Source of the DNA: Kalymmatonema hyalinum WJT4-NPBG1
GTDB taxonomy: Bacteria; Cyanobacteriota; Cyanobacteriia; Cyanobacteriales; Nostocaceae
Assembly (NCBI GenBank): GCA_019359075.1
Contig: JAHHIB010000005.1
Location: forward strand, 62,001 to 126,000
DNA length: 64,000 nt
Direction of reading: 5' to 3'
Below the pieces are notes generated by a model. The model was given only the letters and a program-made list of their open reading frames with translations, was not told where the DNA came from and ran no database searches. Within the stretch, counting starts at the first letter, position 1, and the number at the start of each line of letters is the position of its first letter. Position numbers and translations under genes: made by a program. This document shows, piece by piece, positions 1 to 10,500 of the stretch.

Positions 1-959
1 CCCTCAAGTATATTAAAAGCATCAGAAATTTCTGTGATATGAATTATGTGTTCACTTTCAAGCCCAACACCACCCATGACAGTTAATAAATTCAGAATAG
101 TTCTTTGTGATGTTGATAGCGATGTGACTATTTGTTGAAGCAGATAGTTGCCAGGAGAATCGGTTGATAATAGACTGACAACTTCCGTAAGGGAGCGCCC
201 TTCTTCCAGTATGTTTGCCACTGCTATCTGCACTTTCATCGGATGCCCGTTGAAAATAGTACACAGCGATTTTGCCCCAGGGAGTTCTTCTGTGTTGAGA
301 GAACGTTGCAGTTTCCTTTCCACTAAAGCCAGAGCATCATTGATCGATAGCCCAGAAAGCAACATTGAGCGCCCCCTTTTTTTCATTCGCTCTTTTGACG
401 AAGCGAGAAGAAAGGTACACTGATTAGCCGCATTCATCAGCTCTTCCAATTCATCTTGGATGAGTCCATCATCATCTAGCACTACAAGAGCCTGTTTTTC
501 TTGGAGTTGTTGACGGATTTGGTTATGAGTTGGTTTATAGGGAATGTTGCTTTCATAAAATGCATCCCATATAAACTGAAGTAAATCGTCTACATTTGGA
601 TGCACAGGAGATAGGCTAATAACACCACTAGGGAAAAGTGATTTGACTTGATTGTTCTGCGCTAAGTGACGCAATAAAACTGTTTTTCCAACACCGACTG
701 TGCCGTAAAATTCTACCGATTGTCCAGCTTTAAAGGCAGCAATCGCTTCTTTGACTGATTCTTGTCGATTCAGTATGGTATCTGAGGGTTGCTCAAGTAT
801 CAATGGGGTGGAACGCGATCGCCAAGTCGATTTTTCTTCCTTGGTTGCTATATTCGCTGTCGCGCCTTGAGGTGAACCAACCTTTATGATCCAATTTCCA
901 ACTTCCAGTTGGTCACTGATTTCCTGCGGAATGTTTGTTATTATACTGTTTTTGCTCAT
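1..959 (-). CDS. STAND/NB-ARC-like P-loop NTPase, N-terminal part (runs off window)
   Basis: The reading frame starts at an ATG at 959 and stays open to the window edge, so about 319 N-terminal residues are visible. A Walker A motif GTVGVGKT lies at residues 86-93. A Walker B-like strand LVVLDDDGL lies near residues 158-166 and is followed by FLLASS, which resembles a sensor strand. A later GHPMKVQIA resembles the GLPLA-type motif of NB-ARC proteins. This order fits a STAND ATPase, a family that senses ligands or stress through a C-terminal domain not visible here. The first 60 or so residues are an unrecognised N-terminal region. Function cannot be assigned without the missing C-terminus; regulation and defence are both plausible. 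Confidence 0.8.
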   Translation of the reverse strand, partial: MSKNSIITNIPQEISDQLEVGNWIIKVGSPQGATANIATKEEKSTWRSRSTPLILEQPSDTILNRQESVKEAIAAFKAGQSVEFYGTVGVGKTVLLRHLAQNNQVKSLFPSGVISLSPVHPNVDDLLQFIWDAFYESNIPYKPTHNQIRQQLQEKQALVVLDDDGLIQDELEELMNAANQCTFLLASSKERMKKRGRSMLLSGLSINDALALVERKLQRSLNTEELPGAKSLCTIFNGHPMKVQIAVANILEEGRSLTEVVSLLSTDSPGNYLLQQIVTSLSTSQRTILNLLTVMGGVGLESEHIIHITEISDAFNILE

Positions 960-1330
960 ATATTTTTCTTCAGCCAGATTTAGATTACTTTTTCTCTATT
1001 AACCGCAACATAGCTATCATTAAATATGCATTTTACATACATTTTTTCATTTAAAAAGATTTTTAAGCATATATACTTAAGAATTGATTCTACAAAATTG
1101 TTTTGCTTTTATGACTTGGTTAAGAAACAAAGCGAAGTGCGAAATTGAACAGCAAAATGGACAGCTAGATGCTTGCTAATATTGAGTTAAAAATCAGCTT
1201 TAGGATGACAAAACTTGGGGGTATAGGTACAAAGTCCGCAAGGCAAGGGCTATAAATAAAATGAAGAGTCTTAAAAGCCAGATTCGATATTAAGTATGTC
1301 GGTAACAAGAAATATTGGTAGGCAAAGAAT

Positions 1331-1428
1331 TATAGCAATCCTAAATAATTTGTGAAATCTTTTCTTCGTGTCTTTTACATCTAGGTGGTTTGTAAAAAAA
1401 ATCTCACAACTTAAATAGGACTGCTATA
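1331..1428. mobile_element. MITE-like element, family 1, copy a
   Basis: This 98-bp element has terminal inverted repeats: TATAGCAATCCTAAATAA at the left and the inverse of TATAGCAGTCCTATTTAA at the right. Read on the minus strand, its interior (AACCACCTAG, then GACACGAAGAAAAGA) aligns with the interior of the element at 14049-14177. The two are therefore opposite-orientation copies of one family. The ends begin with TA, as expected for TA-targeting elements such as IS630/Tc1 types. No transposase is encoded. Confidence 0.75.
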
Positions 1429-1493
1429 GTTGCTATAGAATTGAACCACTTTGCAATTGTCAGCGATAGTAGTCGATAGTAGTCGATAGCAGT

Positions 1494-1653
1494 AAAGCGT
1501 CTAAGTTTGATAATCCAAAGCATTTTGCAAAGCGAGAAAAAATTCTCAAGCGCAGGCAACAAAAACTAACACGTAAGACCAAAGGGAGCAAAAGGTACAA
1601 GTACACAAAAAGGGTAGCCAAAGTGTACGAACGGATGCCCTTTATTAACCCAT
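1494..1653 (+). pseudogene. TnpB (IS200/IS605 OrfB) relic
   Basis: One frame reads NPKHFAKREKILKRRQQK, continues through a basic KGSKRYKYTKRVAKVYERM segment and stops at 1651-1653. This matches the basic helical stretch between the first catalytic aspartate and the glutamate of TnpB proteins; compare KGSNNRKKARIKVAKVHNKI in the intact copy at 3110-4270. Only about 50 codons survive, with no start codon or catalytic residues. A short tandem repeat (TAGTAGTCGA units, about 1465-1490) lies directly upstream. Confidence 0.7.
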
Positions 1654-1728
1654 AGGCTAAATCGCCGACTCAGCAAACAAAGCCTGCAAAAGCAGCCCTT
1701 AGCGGCGCATCTTCATAGAGAAACGCTA

Positions 1729-2781
1729 TTAGTCATTACCATTGTTAAATTTACGTTGTAACTGTTTGAGTACTTGATACATTTCTGGTAGGCGAGTGAG
1801 AACAGCTGACACCTTCAAGTATTGTTTGTGAGGTACAGCTGGACTTCCAGAGACAATTTCTCCTGGTGCTACATCATTATGAATTCCAGTTTTTGCAGAT
1901 GCGATCGCCCGATCACCAATCTTTACCTGATTGGCAATTCCCACCTGTCCAGCCAAAATAACACCATTGCCAAGTTTCACGCCTCCCGCCATACCAACCT
2001 GACCAGCTAATGCACAACCAGCACCTATTTGGCAACCGTGAGCAATTTGTACTAAATTGTCAATTTTGGTATTGCGACCTACCCGCGTTTCTCCTACGGC
2101 TGGACGGTCGATAGCGCTGTTGCAGCCGACTTCTACACCATCTTCTAAAACCGTGTAGCCGGATTGTTCCATCTTCACCCAACCAGTTGAACTAGGAACA
2201 AAACCAAAGCCTTCAGCACCAATAACAGCACCACTGTGAATCACACAATCTGCACCAATGCGAGTCCGTTCATGGATAGTGCAATTAGCGTGCAAGGTGG
2301 TGCGATCGCCTATTTTGGCATCTGGATAAATTACGACATTGGCATGAACGCACACATCATTGCCAATTTCTGCTCCCTGCTGAATAACGACATGAGGACC
2401 TACGTACACCTGGTTACCAATTTTCGCTGTCGGGTGAATAACGGCAGTAGGATGAATTTCTGGAGTGGGACGCCAAGGTTGGTAAAACAGCGTGATAATT
2501 TTGGCAAATAAGAGCCTTGGTTCTTTTGTTGCTATCCAAACAATACCCCGTTCTTGTGCTTGTGTCTGTAGTGTTTGATCTGGAGGCAAAATTAAAGCAG
2601 TGGCACTGGTTTTGCTGACCATAGAAGCAAATCTTGCTCCTTCAATGTAGCTGAGAGTGCCGCTTGTCGCTTCATCTACTGCTGCTAACCCTGTAATTTC
2701 TGGGTCATTATCTTTATTAAAGGACAAGCTACTGGAGGCGGCGGCGTCACCAAGTTTTTCTAAAATTTCACTGAATTTCAT
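1729..2781 (-). CDS. lpxD: UDP-3-O-acylglucosamine N-acyltransferase LpxD
   Basis: LpxD transfers a hydroxyacyl chain from acyl-ACP to the 2-amino group of UDP-3-O-acylglucosamine, the third step of lipid A synthesis, in the cytoplasm. The N-terminal uridine-binding domain (residues 1-100) is followed by a long left-handed parallel beta-helix of hexapeptide repeats (IGNQVY, IGNDVC, IGDRTT and others). It contains the conserved NLVQIAHGCQIG segment with the catalytic-type histidine. I chose the ATG at 2781 (MKFSEILEKLG, 350 residues), the family's usual start; an in-frame ATG 33 bases upstream would add an unconserved leader. The gene stands alone, away from lpxA, lpxC and fabZ, so it could be one of several LpxD-like paralogues. 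Confidence 0.92.
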   Translation of the reverse strand: MKFSEILEKLGDAAASSSLSFNKDNDPEITGLAAVDEATSGTLSYIEGARFASMVSKTSATALILPPDQTLQTQAQERGIVWIATKEPRLLFAKIITLFYQPWRPTPEIHPTAVIHPTAKIGNQVYVGPHVVIQQGAEIGNDVCVHANVVIYPDAKIGDRTTLHANCTIHERTRIGADCVIHSGAVIGAEGFGFVPSSTGWVKMEQSGYTVLEDGVEVGCNSAIDRPAVGETRVGRNTKIDNLVQIAHGCQIGAGCALAGQVGMAGGVKLGNGVILAGQVGIANQVKIGDRAIASAKTGIHNDVAPGEIVSGSPAVPHKQYLKVSAVLTRLPEMYQVLKQLQRKFNNGND

Positions 2782-3019
2782 GGTTATTTTTTCACAAATC
2801 CTAGATAGGGGCAAAATAATTGTCGCTTTTTATTAAGATTATGTTCTTGGCACGTAGATGAATAATATTTAATGCTTACCAGAAAGTACGGGCAGATGCA
2901 TACAAATTATCTGCGTGCATCTGCGGTTCCAAACACGGTATAAATGTATATTTACAGCTAGGTATGAGTTTGACAATTGACCTGTAAGAACCAAGATTGA
3001 AAAGTTATCGAAAATTTGG

Positions 3020-4310
3020 GTTTAAAACCCCGTCGTCCACTCCGCTAAAGGACGGCTTTACTTTTTTCATGTTTTAATTTACCATAGTAGTGTTACTTTG
3101 GTAAGAGCAATGTTAAAAGTCTACAAGTACAGAGTCTACCCGACTAGTGAGCAAGCGATATTGCTTGCTAAGTCATTTGGGTGTGTACGTTGGTTCTATA
3201 ACTTTGCTCTGAACCTCACTAGCGAAACTTACTCTTCAACTGGCAAGGGGTTAAGTCGTAACGACATCATTAACTTGCTACCTTCGTTGAAGAAGGAATA
3301 TGAGTGGTTAACAGAACCTCCATCACAATGCTTACAGCAGGTTGCATTAGACCTATCCAGTGCGTTTTTGAATTTCTTTGAGAAGCGTGCTAAGTACCCA
3401 AACTTCAAGAAGAAAGGTCAAAAGCAGTCTATTCGCTTTCCCCAAGGAATAAAACTAGATGGCGATTGTTTAACTCTTCCCAAATTAGGTAAGGTTTACT
3501 GTAAAGTGTCCCATTTGCCGTCCGGTAAACTTAAATCTGTTACAGTATCACTTACTTCATCTGCTGAATACTATGCTGCCTGTCTCTATGATGATGGCAA
3601 GGATATTCCTGCTTCATCAACAGACGGAAAAGCTGTTGGGATAGATATGGGGATAACCCATTACGCTATTACCTCTGATGGCACTAAGCATGGTAATCCC
3701 AAATATTATCGAAAGTATGAAACAAGACTAGCGTATAAGCAAAAACTACTTACCCGTAAGCAGAAAGGGTCTAACAACCGTAAGAAAGCTCGTATTAAAG
3801 TTGCCAAGGTTCACAATAAAATTACTCGATGTCGTGAAGATTTTCTACACAAACTAAGCCGTAAATTAGTTGACGAGAACCAAGTCATAGTTGTAGAAAA
3901 CTTAGCAGTTAAGAATATGGTCAGAAACCACAAACTAGCAAAATCAATCAGTGATGCTGGGTGGGGTCAATTCTGCACCATGTTGAAGTATAAGGCGGAA
4001 TGGGAAGGAAAAACCTACATTGAAGTAGATAGATTCTTTCCTAGTTCAAAGACCTGTAGTAACTGCCTACATCAAGTAGATAACCTAAGTTTGGATATTC
4101 GTAGCTGGCAGTGTCCTAAATGTCAAACATTACACGACAGGGATTTGAACGCAGCTAGAAATATTAGAGATGAAGGTTTACGGCTTTTGGCGGGAGGGCA
4201 TCTCGCTACTGCTTCTGGACAACGTGTAAGACCATCTAAAGGCACTGCTTTTAGAGGCAATGTTGGATGAAGGAAGAATCCTCAAAGGCTTTAGCCCGAG
4301 GATTTGTCAA
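3020..4310 (+). mobile_element. Solo-TnpB IS200/IS605-type (IS1341-like) element
   Basis: The element lacks terminal inverted repeats but has a subterminal hairpin at each side, as in IS200/IS605 elements. The left hairpin (about 3028-3058) pairs GTCGTCC with GGACGGC across a loop. The right hairpin (4277-4304) pairs AATCCTC with GAGGATT. Between them is a single tnpB; no TnpA tyrosine transposase is present, so mobility would need TnpA in trans. It lies between lpxD and mltA, and its right end abuts the mltA stop codon. Exact ends are inferred from the hairpins. Confidence 0.7.
3110..4270 (+). CDS. tnpB: TnpB, RNA-guided endonuclease of IS605 family
   Basis: TnpB proteins are RNA-guided nucleases, ancestral to Cas12, that use a guide RNA from the element's right end. 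The N-terminal OrfB helix-turn-helix region reads YKYRVYPTSEQ. The RuvC-like catalytic set looks complete: D in GIDMGITHYAI, E in VVENLAVKNM and D in HDRDLNAARNI. A zinc ribbon has CSNC and CPKC pairs. About 386 residues is full length for the family. The ATG at 3110 (MLKVYKYRVYP) is preferred over 3098 because homology starts there. The 3' end of the gene and the downstream hairpin would encode the guide (omega) RNA. It appears intact. Confidence 0.9.
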   Translation: MLKVYKYRVYPTSEQAILLAKSFGCVRWFYNFALNLTSETYSSTGKGLSRNDIINLLPSLKKEYEWLTEPPSQCLQQVALDLSSAFLNFFEKRAKYPNFKKKGQKQSIRFPQGIKLDGDCLTLPKLGKVYCKVSHLPSGKLKSVTVSLTSSAEYYAACLYDDGKDIPASSTDGKAVGIDMGITHYAITSDGTKHGNPKYYRKYETRLAYKQKLLTRKQKGSNNRKKARIKVAKVHNKITRCREDFLHKLSRKLVDENQVIVVENLAVKNMVRNHKLAKSISDAGWGQFCTMLKYKAEWEGKTYIEVDRFFPSSKTCSNCLHQVDNLSLDIRSWQCPKCQTLHDRDLNAARNIRDEGLRLLAGGHLATASGQRVRPSKGTAFRGNVG

Positions 4311-4312
4311 AA

Positions 4313-5584
4313 TTACTGCTTCAACAACAAATAATATAGGCTGCCATTGCCGCCAGTCACACCAGCGCGATCGCCAGCTAATTTGCCACTTCCCATAAAA
4401 TAATCAACTCGTCCTGGTCCTTTAATAGCACTTCCTGTATCTTGGTCAAGCACGTAGCGGTTGACAGTACGATACGCTAGCTTTCCACCCGGAGCAGGAT
4501 AAGGCAAACTAGTGTTAATCAGCGCCAATGCTCCTGGAGGCATCACAGATTTATCAGTCGCAATCGAACGTTCTGCTGTGACTGGTACACGAATACTTCC
4601 TGTAGCAGGTGTACCGCCAGTTTCCTTGAAAAAGACAAAGCGTTCCCAGCGCGGCAGATAATTATTCATCTCTTTGGGATTTTGCTGGAAATAGTTTAGC
4701 AAAACTGGCATGGTCAAACCCTTTAAAGGTAGTTTGCCATCTTTTGCCAGTTGTCCCCCGATGCTTGTCCACGGGTAATCTGTTCCACCTGCATAGCCAA
4801 CGGATGTTGTTGTGCCATTAGTTAACTTGAGTTGGGCAGAACCTTGAATTTGAACCATGTATGCGTCTAAACGATTACGAAACCAAAATAACTCCAAACC
4901 TCGTAACGGGCTTTTATTGTCTGGGAAACCATCTTTTCCTTCTAACTCAATCCGTTTTGGGTGTGGTTTAGCCCATTTGTCGAAGTTAGGCGGGAGTCGA
5001 TAAACAGGATATTTATATGCTGAGGTGCGAACACGACTGGCGGAATAAACAGGCTCGTAGTAAGCAGTAAACTTCACAGTCCCATTGCCATCGTTCCCAA
5101 CTGACTTGTAAAAAACAAACTCCCGATTCACAGCAGCTTGCAGTTGTGCTGGTGAGTGTGAGCTAACAACCAATTGGCGGAAACGTTGTAAACTACGACG
5201 GACGCGCTCAAGGGTAATCTCTCTAATAGGATAATTCTGATACACTGCTATAGCTTTATCAGTTGTTAGGTAACGCAAGCTGTTGTCTATTGCCGTCAAA
5301 AGTGCGTTGCGATCGCCAAGTCTGCCGTTTCCACCCCAAATTTGTTCATCCAAACCGAGGCAACTGTATGAAGTGTTACAAGTTGTTCCTACATCTACTG
5401 GTACTAACGATGGCAGAACCTCCTGGGGTTGGCTGGGTTGTGGCGGTGGCAAATTCTCAGGTTGACCTGGGACTGGTATTGGTATCGATGGTAAGTCAGG
5501 AACCTGCTGAGCAAAAACTGACCAAACCGGGTTAACAAGGGCAATTCCTAAACTTAATGACACAGAAGCAAGCGTTTTTCTCAT
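4313..5584 (-). CDS. mltA: Membrane-bound lytic murein transglycosylase A (MltA)
   Basis: MltA cleaves the MurNAc-GlcNAc bond of peptidoglycan, leaving 1,6-anhydro-MurNAc, in the periplasm. An N-terminal signal peptide (about residues 1-26, ending SVFAQ) is followed by a proline-rich linker (about 30-65). The MltA domain contains FTAYYEPVY, and the C-terminal 3D-type domain ends with DYFMGSGKLAGDRAG, which holds the conserved catalytic aspartate region. At 423 residues it is a normal cyanobacterial length. There is no lipobox cysteine after the signal, so it is probably soluble or loosely attached rather than a lipoprotein. Its stop codon is next to the right end of the tnpB element, which inserted just downstream. 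Confidence 0.93.
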   Translation of the reverse strand: MRKTLASVSLSLGIALVNPVWSVFAQQVPDLPSIPIPVPGQPENLPPPQPSQPQEVLPSLVPVDVGTTCNTSYSCLGLDEQIWGGNGRLGDRNALLTAIDNSLRYLTTDKAIAVYQNYPIREITLERVRRSLQRFRQLVVSSHSPAQLQAAVNREFVFYKSVGNDGNGTVKFTAYYEPVYSASRVRTSAYKYPVYRLPPNFDKWAKPHPKRIELEGKDGFPDNKSPLRGLELFWFRNRLDAYMVQIQGSAQLKLTNGTTTSVGYAGGTDYPWTSIGGQLAKDGKLPLKGLTMPVLLNYFQQNPKEMNNYLPRWERFVFFKETGGTPATGSIRVPVTAERSIATDKSVMPPGALALINTSLPYPAPGGKLAYRTVNRYVLDQDTGSAIKGPGRVDYFMGSGKLAGDRAGVTGGNGSLYYLLLKQ

Positions 5585-6462
5585 GATTTAGGTAAATCTT
5601 TTCACATGAAATTCTTGAATTGTTGGAAAACGGACTTCTTCACGGTGACCATTTTCCAGTAGAAGGTCTACGGCGTACTCATTTGGTGTTGTGGGCATAA
5701 TGTTGAATCATTTGAAACACATTCAACTTATTGTTCATCACGCAATCCTCGAATGGGAAGAGGAGTGGGGGAGGTAAAGGGAGGTAAAGCCAAGGGAGAT
5801 AAGGCAGATCAGGGGGTAATTCTTTTCTCATCTCCCTTATTTGCTTGATCATCCTCATCCCCTTGGTGCTGTCGCCTATGACGGTTGCTATCCCACAAAC
5901 AGTTCCCAAGGGAGTAGGAAGCAGGGGCTGACAACCAAAATTTTCGGAGTTCCTCGAATTTTGCTAAAATTTAACAATAACTGAGTATTGACTCATTTTT
6001 CATAATAGTGTTGTCGATATAAGTATCAGATATTAACATGATTTTCTTTCATATTGGTTTACTTAAAAAAGTAAACTAATATTTCAATCAAAAGCCCTAA
6101 GATTCAACAAGTGCTAACTTAATAATTGAAGCTGAAAAGCTTACCTGGCAGATAAAACAGCTAGACGGAAAATAAGCAAAGAGGTAAAAGACGCTGTTAA
6201 ATCTACATCTGTCTCGCAACAACGCAGCAACACCCAATCTCGAACGATGATATTTCCTCAAATGTAGAGATACAGGGGGCACTGTAACTGAGGAGCGATC
6301 GCTTTTAAGAAGAGTGAGAAACTCAGTACATCCCTAGGTAGAATGACCAAACAGAGGAAATAACTCATCTAGTAGAATGTTGGGTGTTGTTGTCATAATA
6401 AGCGCACCTAGGTGTAAGCTTGTACAAAGTTGAATAGATAGAGACAGTTGAAATAGCGCCTT
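5585..6462. other. Intergenic region without a supportable gene
   Basis: This 880-bp stretch has purine-rich direct repeats on the plus strand (GGGAGGTAAA and related units around 5760-5830) and AT-rich sequence to 6100. The short open frames here have no family resemblance and poor ribosome binding sites, so none is called. The last 150 bases before 6463 presumably carry the promoter of the next gene, but no clear box pair was identified. Confidence 0.5.
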
Positions 6463-7233
6463 ATGTCAATTATTGCTCTGGGAGCATGGTATCTAGAGAA
6501 TTATGAGCCGATTTTAGAACTGGAAAAACGCCCGCCGGATATTCGCGTCAATAAAAAAAGCCTACTGAAATCAGGATTAAGAGCGGATTTCTTGGAAGAG
6601 AGTGAGCAAGTAAAGAAATCGACTTGGTTTGGGCGCTATCTGGCAGGAGAAAATGTTGAATTCTATATTGAGGGTAGTGGTGGTTATTGTGTGGCTAATA
6701 TTGACTTGATAAGCCATGAAATATATTTCACCAAGCAGACTGTGTTAGCGCAGTTAGAACCCACAATTTTTTTATGCCATCAAACTGAGTATCCGGCTGC
6801 AAGTGAAGCTTTACGAGAGGGGCTGCTTGATAGTTTGGAAATTTTGAACAGGCGATCGCGTTTACCTCTGTCTTTAATAGAATCCTACCGCCCGAAGGAA
6901 GGTTCTCTGCGACTGAGTCGCACAATAATGCGAAAAATTCATAGAAGTTTGTTGTTTGTTGCCGATGCCACGCCTGTTGCTAAAACCGACACTAAAGAAA
7001 TTGCCCAATTGATTCCTAGTCCCCATGTCTGTGTTGAAATTGGCTATGCCATTCAAAGTAAGCGATCCGAGCAAATTCTACTAGCTCAAATGCAGCGCCC
7101 AGACTTGCCGGGGCAGTTTCCCTTTGACTTACCATCATCGCAAATTTTGCAATTTCAAGACAGTACAGAACTCGGTAAAATCTTGCCTCAAACAATTGAA
7201 ACCCAACTTCTACGATTTAAATTATTTGCTTGA
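6463..7233 (+). CDS. Conserved protein with C-terminal TIR-like/deoxyribosyltransferase-like fold
   Basis: The protein has 256 residues. The N-terminal half (1-140) is unrecognised and rich in charged residues. The C-terminal half has the strand-helix pattern of TIR-like nucleotide-binding and nucleoside deoxyribosyltransferase folds. SLLFVADATPV (D168) is followed by SPHVCVEIGYAI (E192), then QILLAQ and PFDLPSSQILQFQDSTEL. In such folds an aspartate strand, the (N/H)VxxExGYA helix and a late PFD segment line the NAD or nucleoside pocket, and the helix glutamate is often catalytic. NAD or nucleoside binding is therefore inferred, not shown. It stands alone, with no partner in an operon. Confidence 0.6.
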   Translation: MSIIALGAWYLENYEPILELEKRPPDIRVNKKSLLKSGLRADFLEESEQVKKSTWFGRYLAGENVEFYIEGSGGYCVANIDLISHEIYFTKQTVLAQLEPTIFLCHQTEYPAASEALREGLLDSLEILNRRSRLPLSLIESYRPKEGSLRLSRTIMRKIHRSLLFVADATPVAKTDTKEIAQLIPSPHVCVEIGYAIQSKRSEQILLAQMQRPDLPGQFPFDLPSSQILQFQDSTELGKILPQTIETQLLRFKLFA

Positions 7234-7503
7234 GAAGCTTTTCTTGCATATAAGGCAGCCCGTAGGGCTTATGATTTAGGACTGCGTATATCTGCCTGAA
7301 AAATATTATCATTAACATAACATCAGTAAACAGTTCCTACTTTTTTTCTTGTCCTTAATTCCTCATAATTATTTAAAAATATGTACAAAGGTAGATGTAA
7401 AGAAAGTTAATGAAAAGCGTAAATTACTTAAGATAGAAAATCAAGATTTTCCAGCAGACAAGAAACATTACCGCGCTAGATAGATGCGGTTAAAAAGCCT
7501 TCA

Positions 7504-10500
7504 ATGTTAAGAGTCAACCGCTTGCGCCAACAAAACTCAGATCAAATCTGTTCACATTCAGTGGTTGCACAACCTGCAAGTGCAATCACTCTCTTTGTCG
7601 GCTGCTTGGTACTACTTGGCTGGTGGCTCGACCTAGAATTTATCAAGAACTGCTTTTCTTTGAGCATTGTGAGCATGAAGGCAAATGCAGCTGTGTGCTT
7701 CATTTTGTCTGGCGTGTCCCTGTGGCTGTCTCAAGGGGCAGTAGGAGGAGAAAATACTCCCTCATCCCCTTCACTCTTATCCAGGGTGTGTGCAACAACT
7801 GTCCTCGTCATTGCTGCGCTCACACTGAGTCAGTATGTGTTCGGCTGGAATCTCGGTATAGATGAGTTGCTATTGCGTGACTCGCCAAATGCTTTGATGA
7901 CATCCCATCCAGGGCGAATGGGATTGAACACAGCAGTGAACTTTTTGTTGATTGGCAGAGCATTGGAGCTTGTAGGTGAACCAAAAACTCGCCGTAGCTA
8001 TTGGTATGCCCAGATTTTCGCCCTGATTGCCGCTTTGATCTGCTTACAGGCGATTATCGGCTATGTTTACGGCGTTGATATTCTCTATGGCTTTCCTCCT
8101 TACAGTACATCAATGGCGTTACACACCGCACTGACGTTTACAGCGCTTTGTGTAGGTGTACTGTGGACTCATCCCAACGAAGGGTTGATGCAGATAGTCA
8201 CGAGCGAAACTTACGGCGGCTTGCTGGCACGTCGGTTGTTACTAGCGGCGATCGCTGTACCTTTAGTAATAGGGTGGTTGATTCTCCAAGGACTCATAGC
8301 AGAGTTTTACGAGCCAGCATTCGCGGTATCGCTGCTTGTCGTGGTGCTGATTGTCAGTTTCTGCGTCTTGATCTGGGAAAGTGTCGCGGCGCTGGAACGC
8401 ATGGGAATTCAACGCGATCGCGTTAAAGAAGCTCTCAAAGCAAATGAAGAAAAACTCAATAGTTTTGTAGATGCTAACGTCATCGGCATTATTTTCGGCG
8501 ATATTCATGGTCATATCCGCAAAGCAAATGACGAATTTCTGCGGATGATTGGCTACACGCCAGAGGAGTTACAAGCAGAAACAATCAGCTGGATTGACAT
8601 CACACCACCAGAGTATCTACCTCTAGATGAAGAACGCATTGCCGAAGCAAAGGAGAAAGGTGCTTGTACGCCCTACGAAAAAGAGTACATTCGTAAGGAT
8701 GGTAGCCGCATCCCAATTTTAGTCGGTTACTCGTTGGTAGGCGAAAAGCGCGAAGAGTCGGTGGCATTTATCTTGGATTTGAGCGCTCGCAAACAGGCGG
8801 AGCAAGCATTACGCCAAAGCCAAGAAAGATTCCGTTTGGCGCTTGATAACATCCCCGATGTCTTTGCGATTTACGATGCTCAACGGCGGTTACAGTTTGT
8901 GAATACAGCCGCATTGCAGCGCGTTAAAAAACCAAAAGAGGAAATTCTTGGACGCACTGACGAGGAAATTTTTCCCCCTGAGGCAACACAAGCTTATCTT
9001 CCCACTTTAATTAAGGCACAAGAAACACGCACCTTACAAACAACAGAAGCCACAATCACCTTACCCGATTACGGCACATTCACCACAGAAATCAAATATC
9101 TGCCGCTTTTGGATGAAAACGGTGAAATAGAACAAATTCTTGCCTTTACTAACGACATCACAGAGCGTAAGCAGGTGGAGGACACACTCCGCAATCAGCA
9201 AAAATGGCTGGAAGATTTGCTCAACCTCATGCCAATGCCGATGCTGTTGATAGAACCAGAAACAGCAAAGGTCACTTTCGCGAACGTTGCTGCGGACGTT
9301 GTGGCTGGAGGCAAATTCCCGAAGGCTCAATCAAATGAAGATTATGGTACTTATTACTACTCCACCGACGCGGCGGGAAATACTATTCCAGTAGAACAGG
9401 CTCCAGGCATGCGAGTTGCCCGTGGCGAACGTATTGAGGGATTTGAACTCGACTGGCACACCCCAGTAGGTGTGCGTTCCCTGCTGATATTTGCTGATAC
9501 TCTGCCAGCAATGCACGGTCATCCAGCGACCTGTGCTTTGGTATTTCAAGACATTACCAATCTCAAGAAGGTGGAAAAAGCCCTTTCGTTGGGCTATAGA
9601 AGGCTCCAGCTACTATTTGACACCGCCAACGATTTACTATCGGGTAAAGAACCACTGGCACTGATAGACAGCTTTTTTAGAAAGCTCTCAGAGCAGATGG
9701 GTTTGGATATTTACATTAACTATTTGGTTGATGAGAACTCTCAAGGAATGCGGTTGAAAACCTACAGCGGCATTTCTGAGGAAGTTGCTAAACAAATTGA
9801 ATGGCTGGAGTTTGGACAAGAGGTGTGCGGTACGGTACCAGTGGAGCGCCGTCAAATTGCTGTAGAAAATGTGCAGCAATCAACAGACTCAAAAACAGCA
9901 TTGATTCGGTCTTTTGGGATTACAGCTTATTGTTGCCAACCACTGATCGCCCAAGGGCGGGTATTAGGTACTGTCTCCTTTGGTAGCCGCAGTCGGTCTA
10001 AATTTACTCAGAATGAATTGGGGATGATGCAAGCAGTGTGTGACCAAATTGCCATTGCAATGGAACGCGCTGGCTTGATTGCTTCTTTACAACAGCAAAC
10101 CGAGCAGTTGAGAGAGGCAAACCGCATGAAAGATGAATTTTTGGCAATCTTGTCCCACGAGTTGCGATCGCCCCTCAACGCTATCCTGGGTTGGGCCCAG
10201 CTTTTACGTTCCCGTCGCCAGCTAGATCCAACCAAGGTCGCTAAGGCATTAGAGACAATAGAGCGAAATGCTAGGGCGCAGACGCAGCTCATCGAAGATT
10301 TACTGGATATTTCGCGGATGATTAGAGGCAAGTTAGGGCTTAATGTCCGGACTTGCGACCTCGTTGGCATCATTGATGCCGCGCTTGAAACCGTACGGTT
10401 GGCTGCTGAGGCAAAAGAAATCGATTTAAATTTTTATGTTTTAGATCATAGCTTGGGTAATACTGATGAGAATGCAGAATTTTCTCACACTCAAAATCTA

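Noticed and set aside
5679-6282. Two short minus-strand frames after mltA
   Set aside because: Low-complexity composition, no ribosome binding site and no family resemblance.
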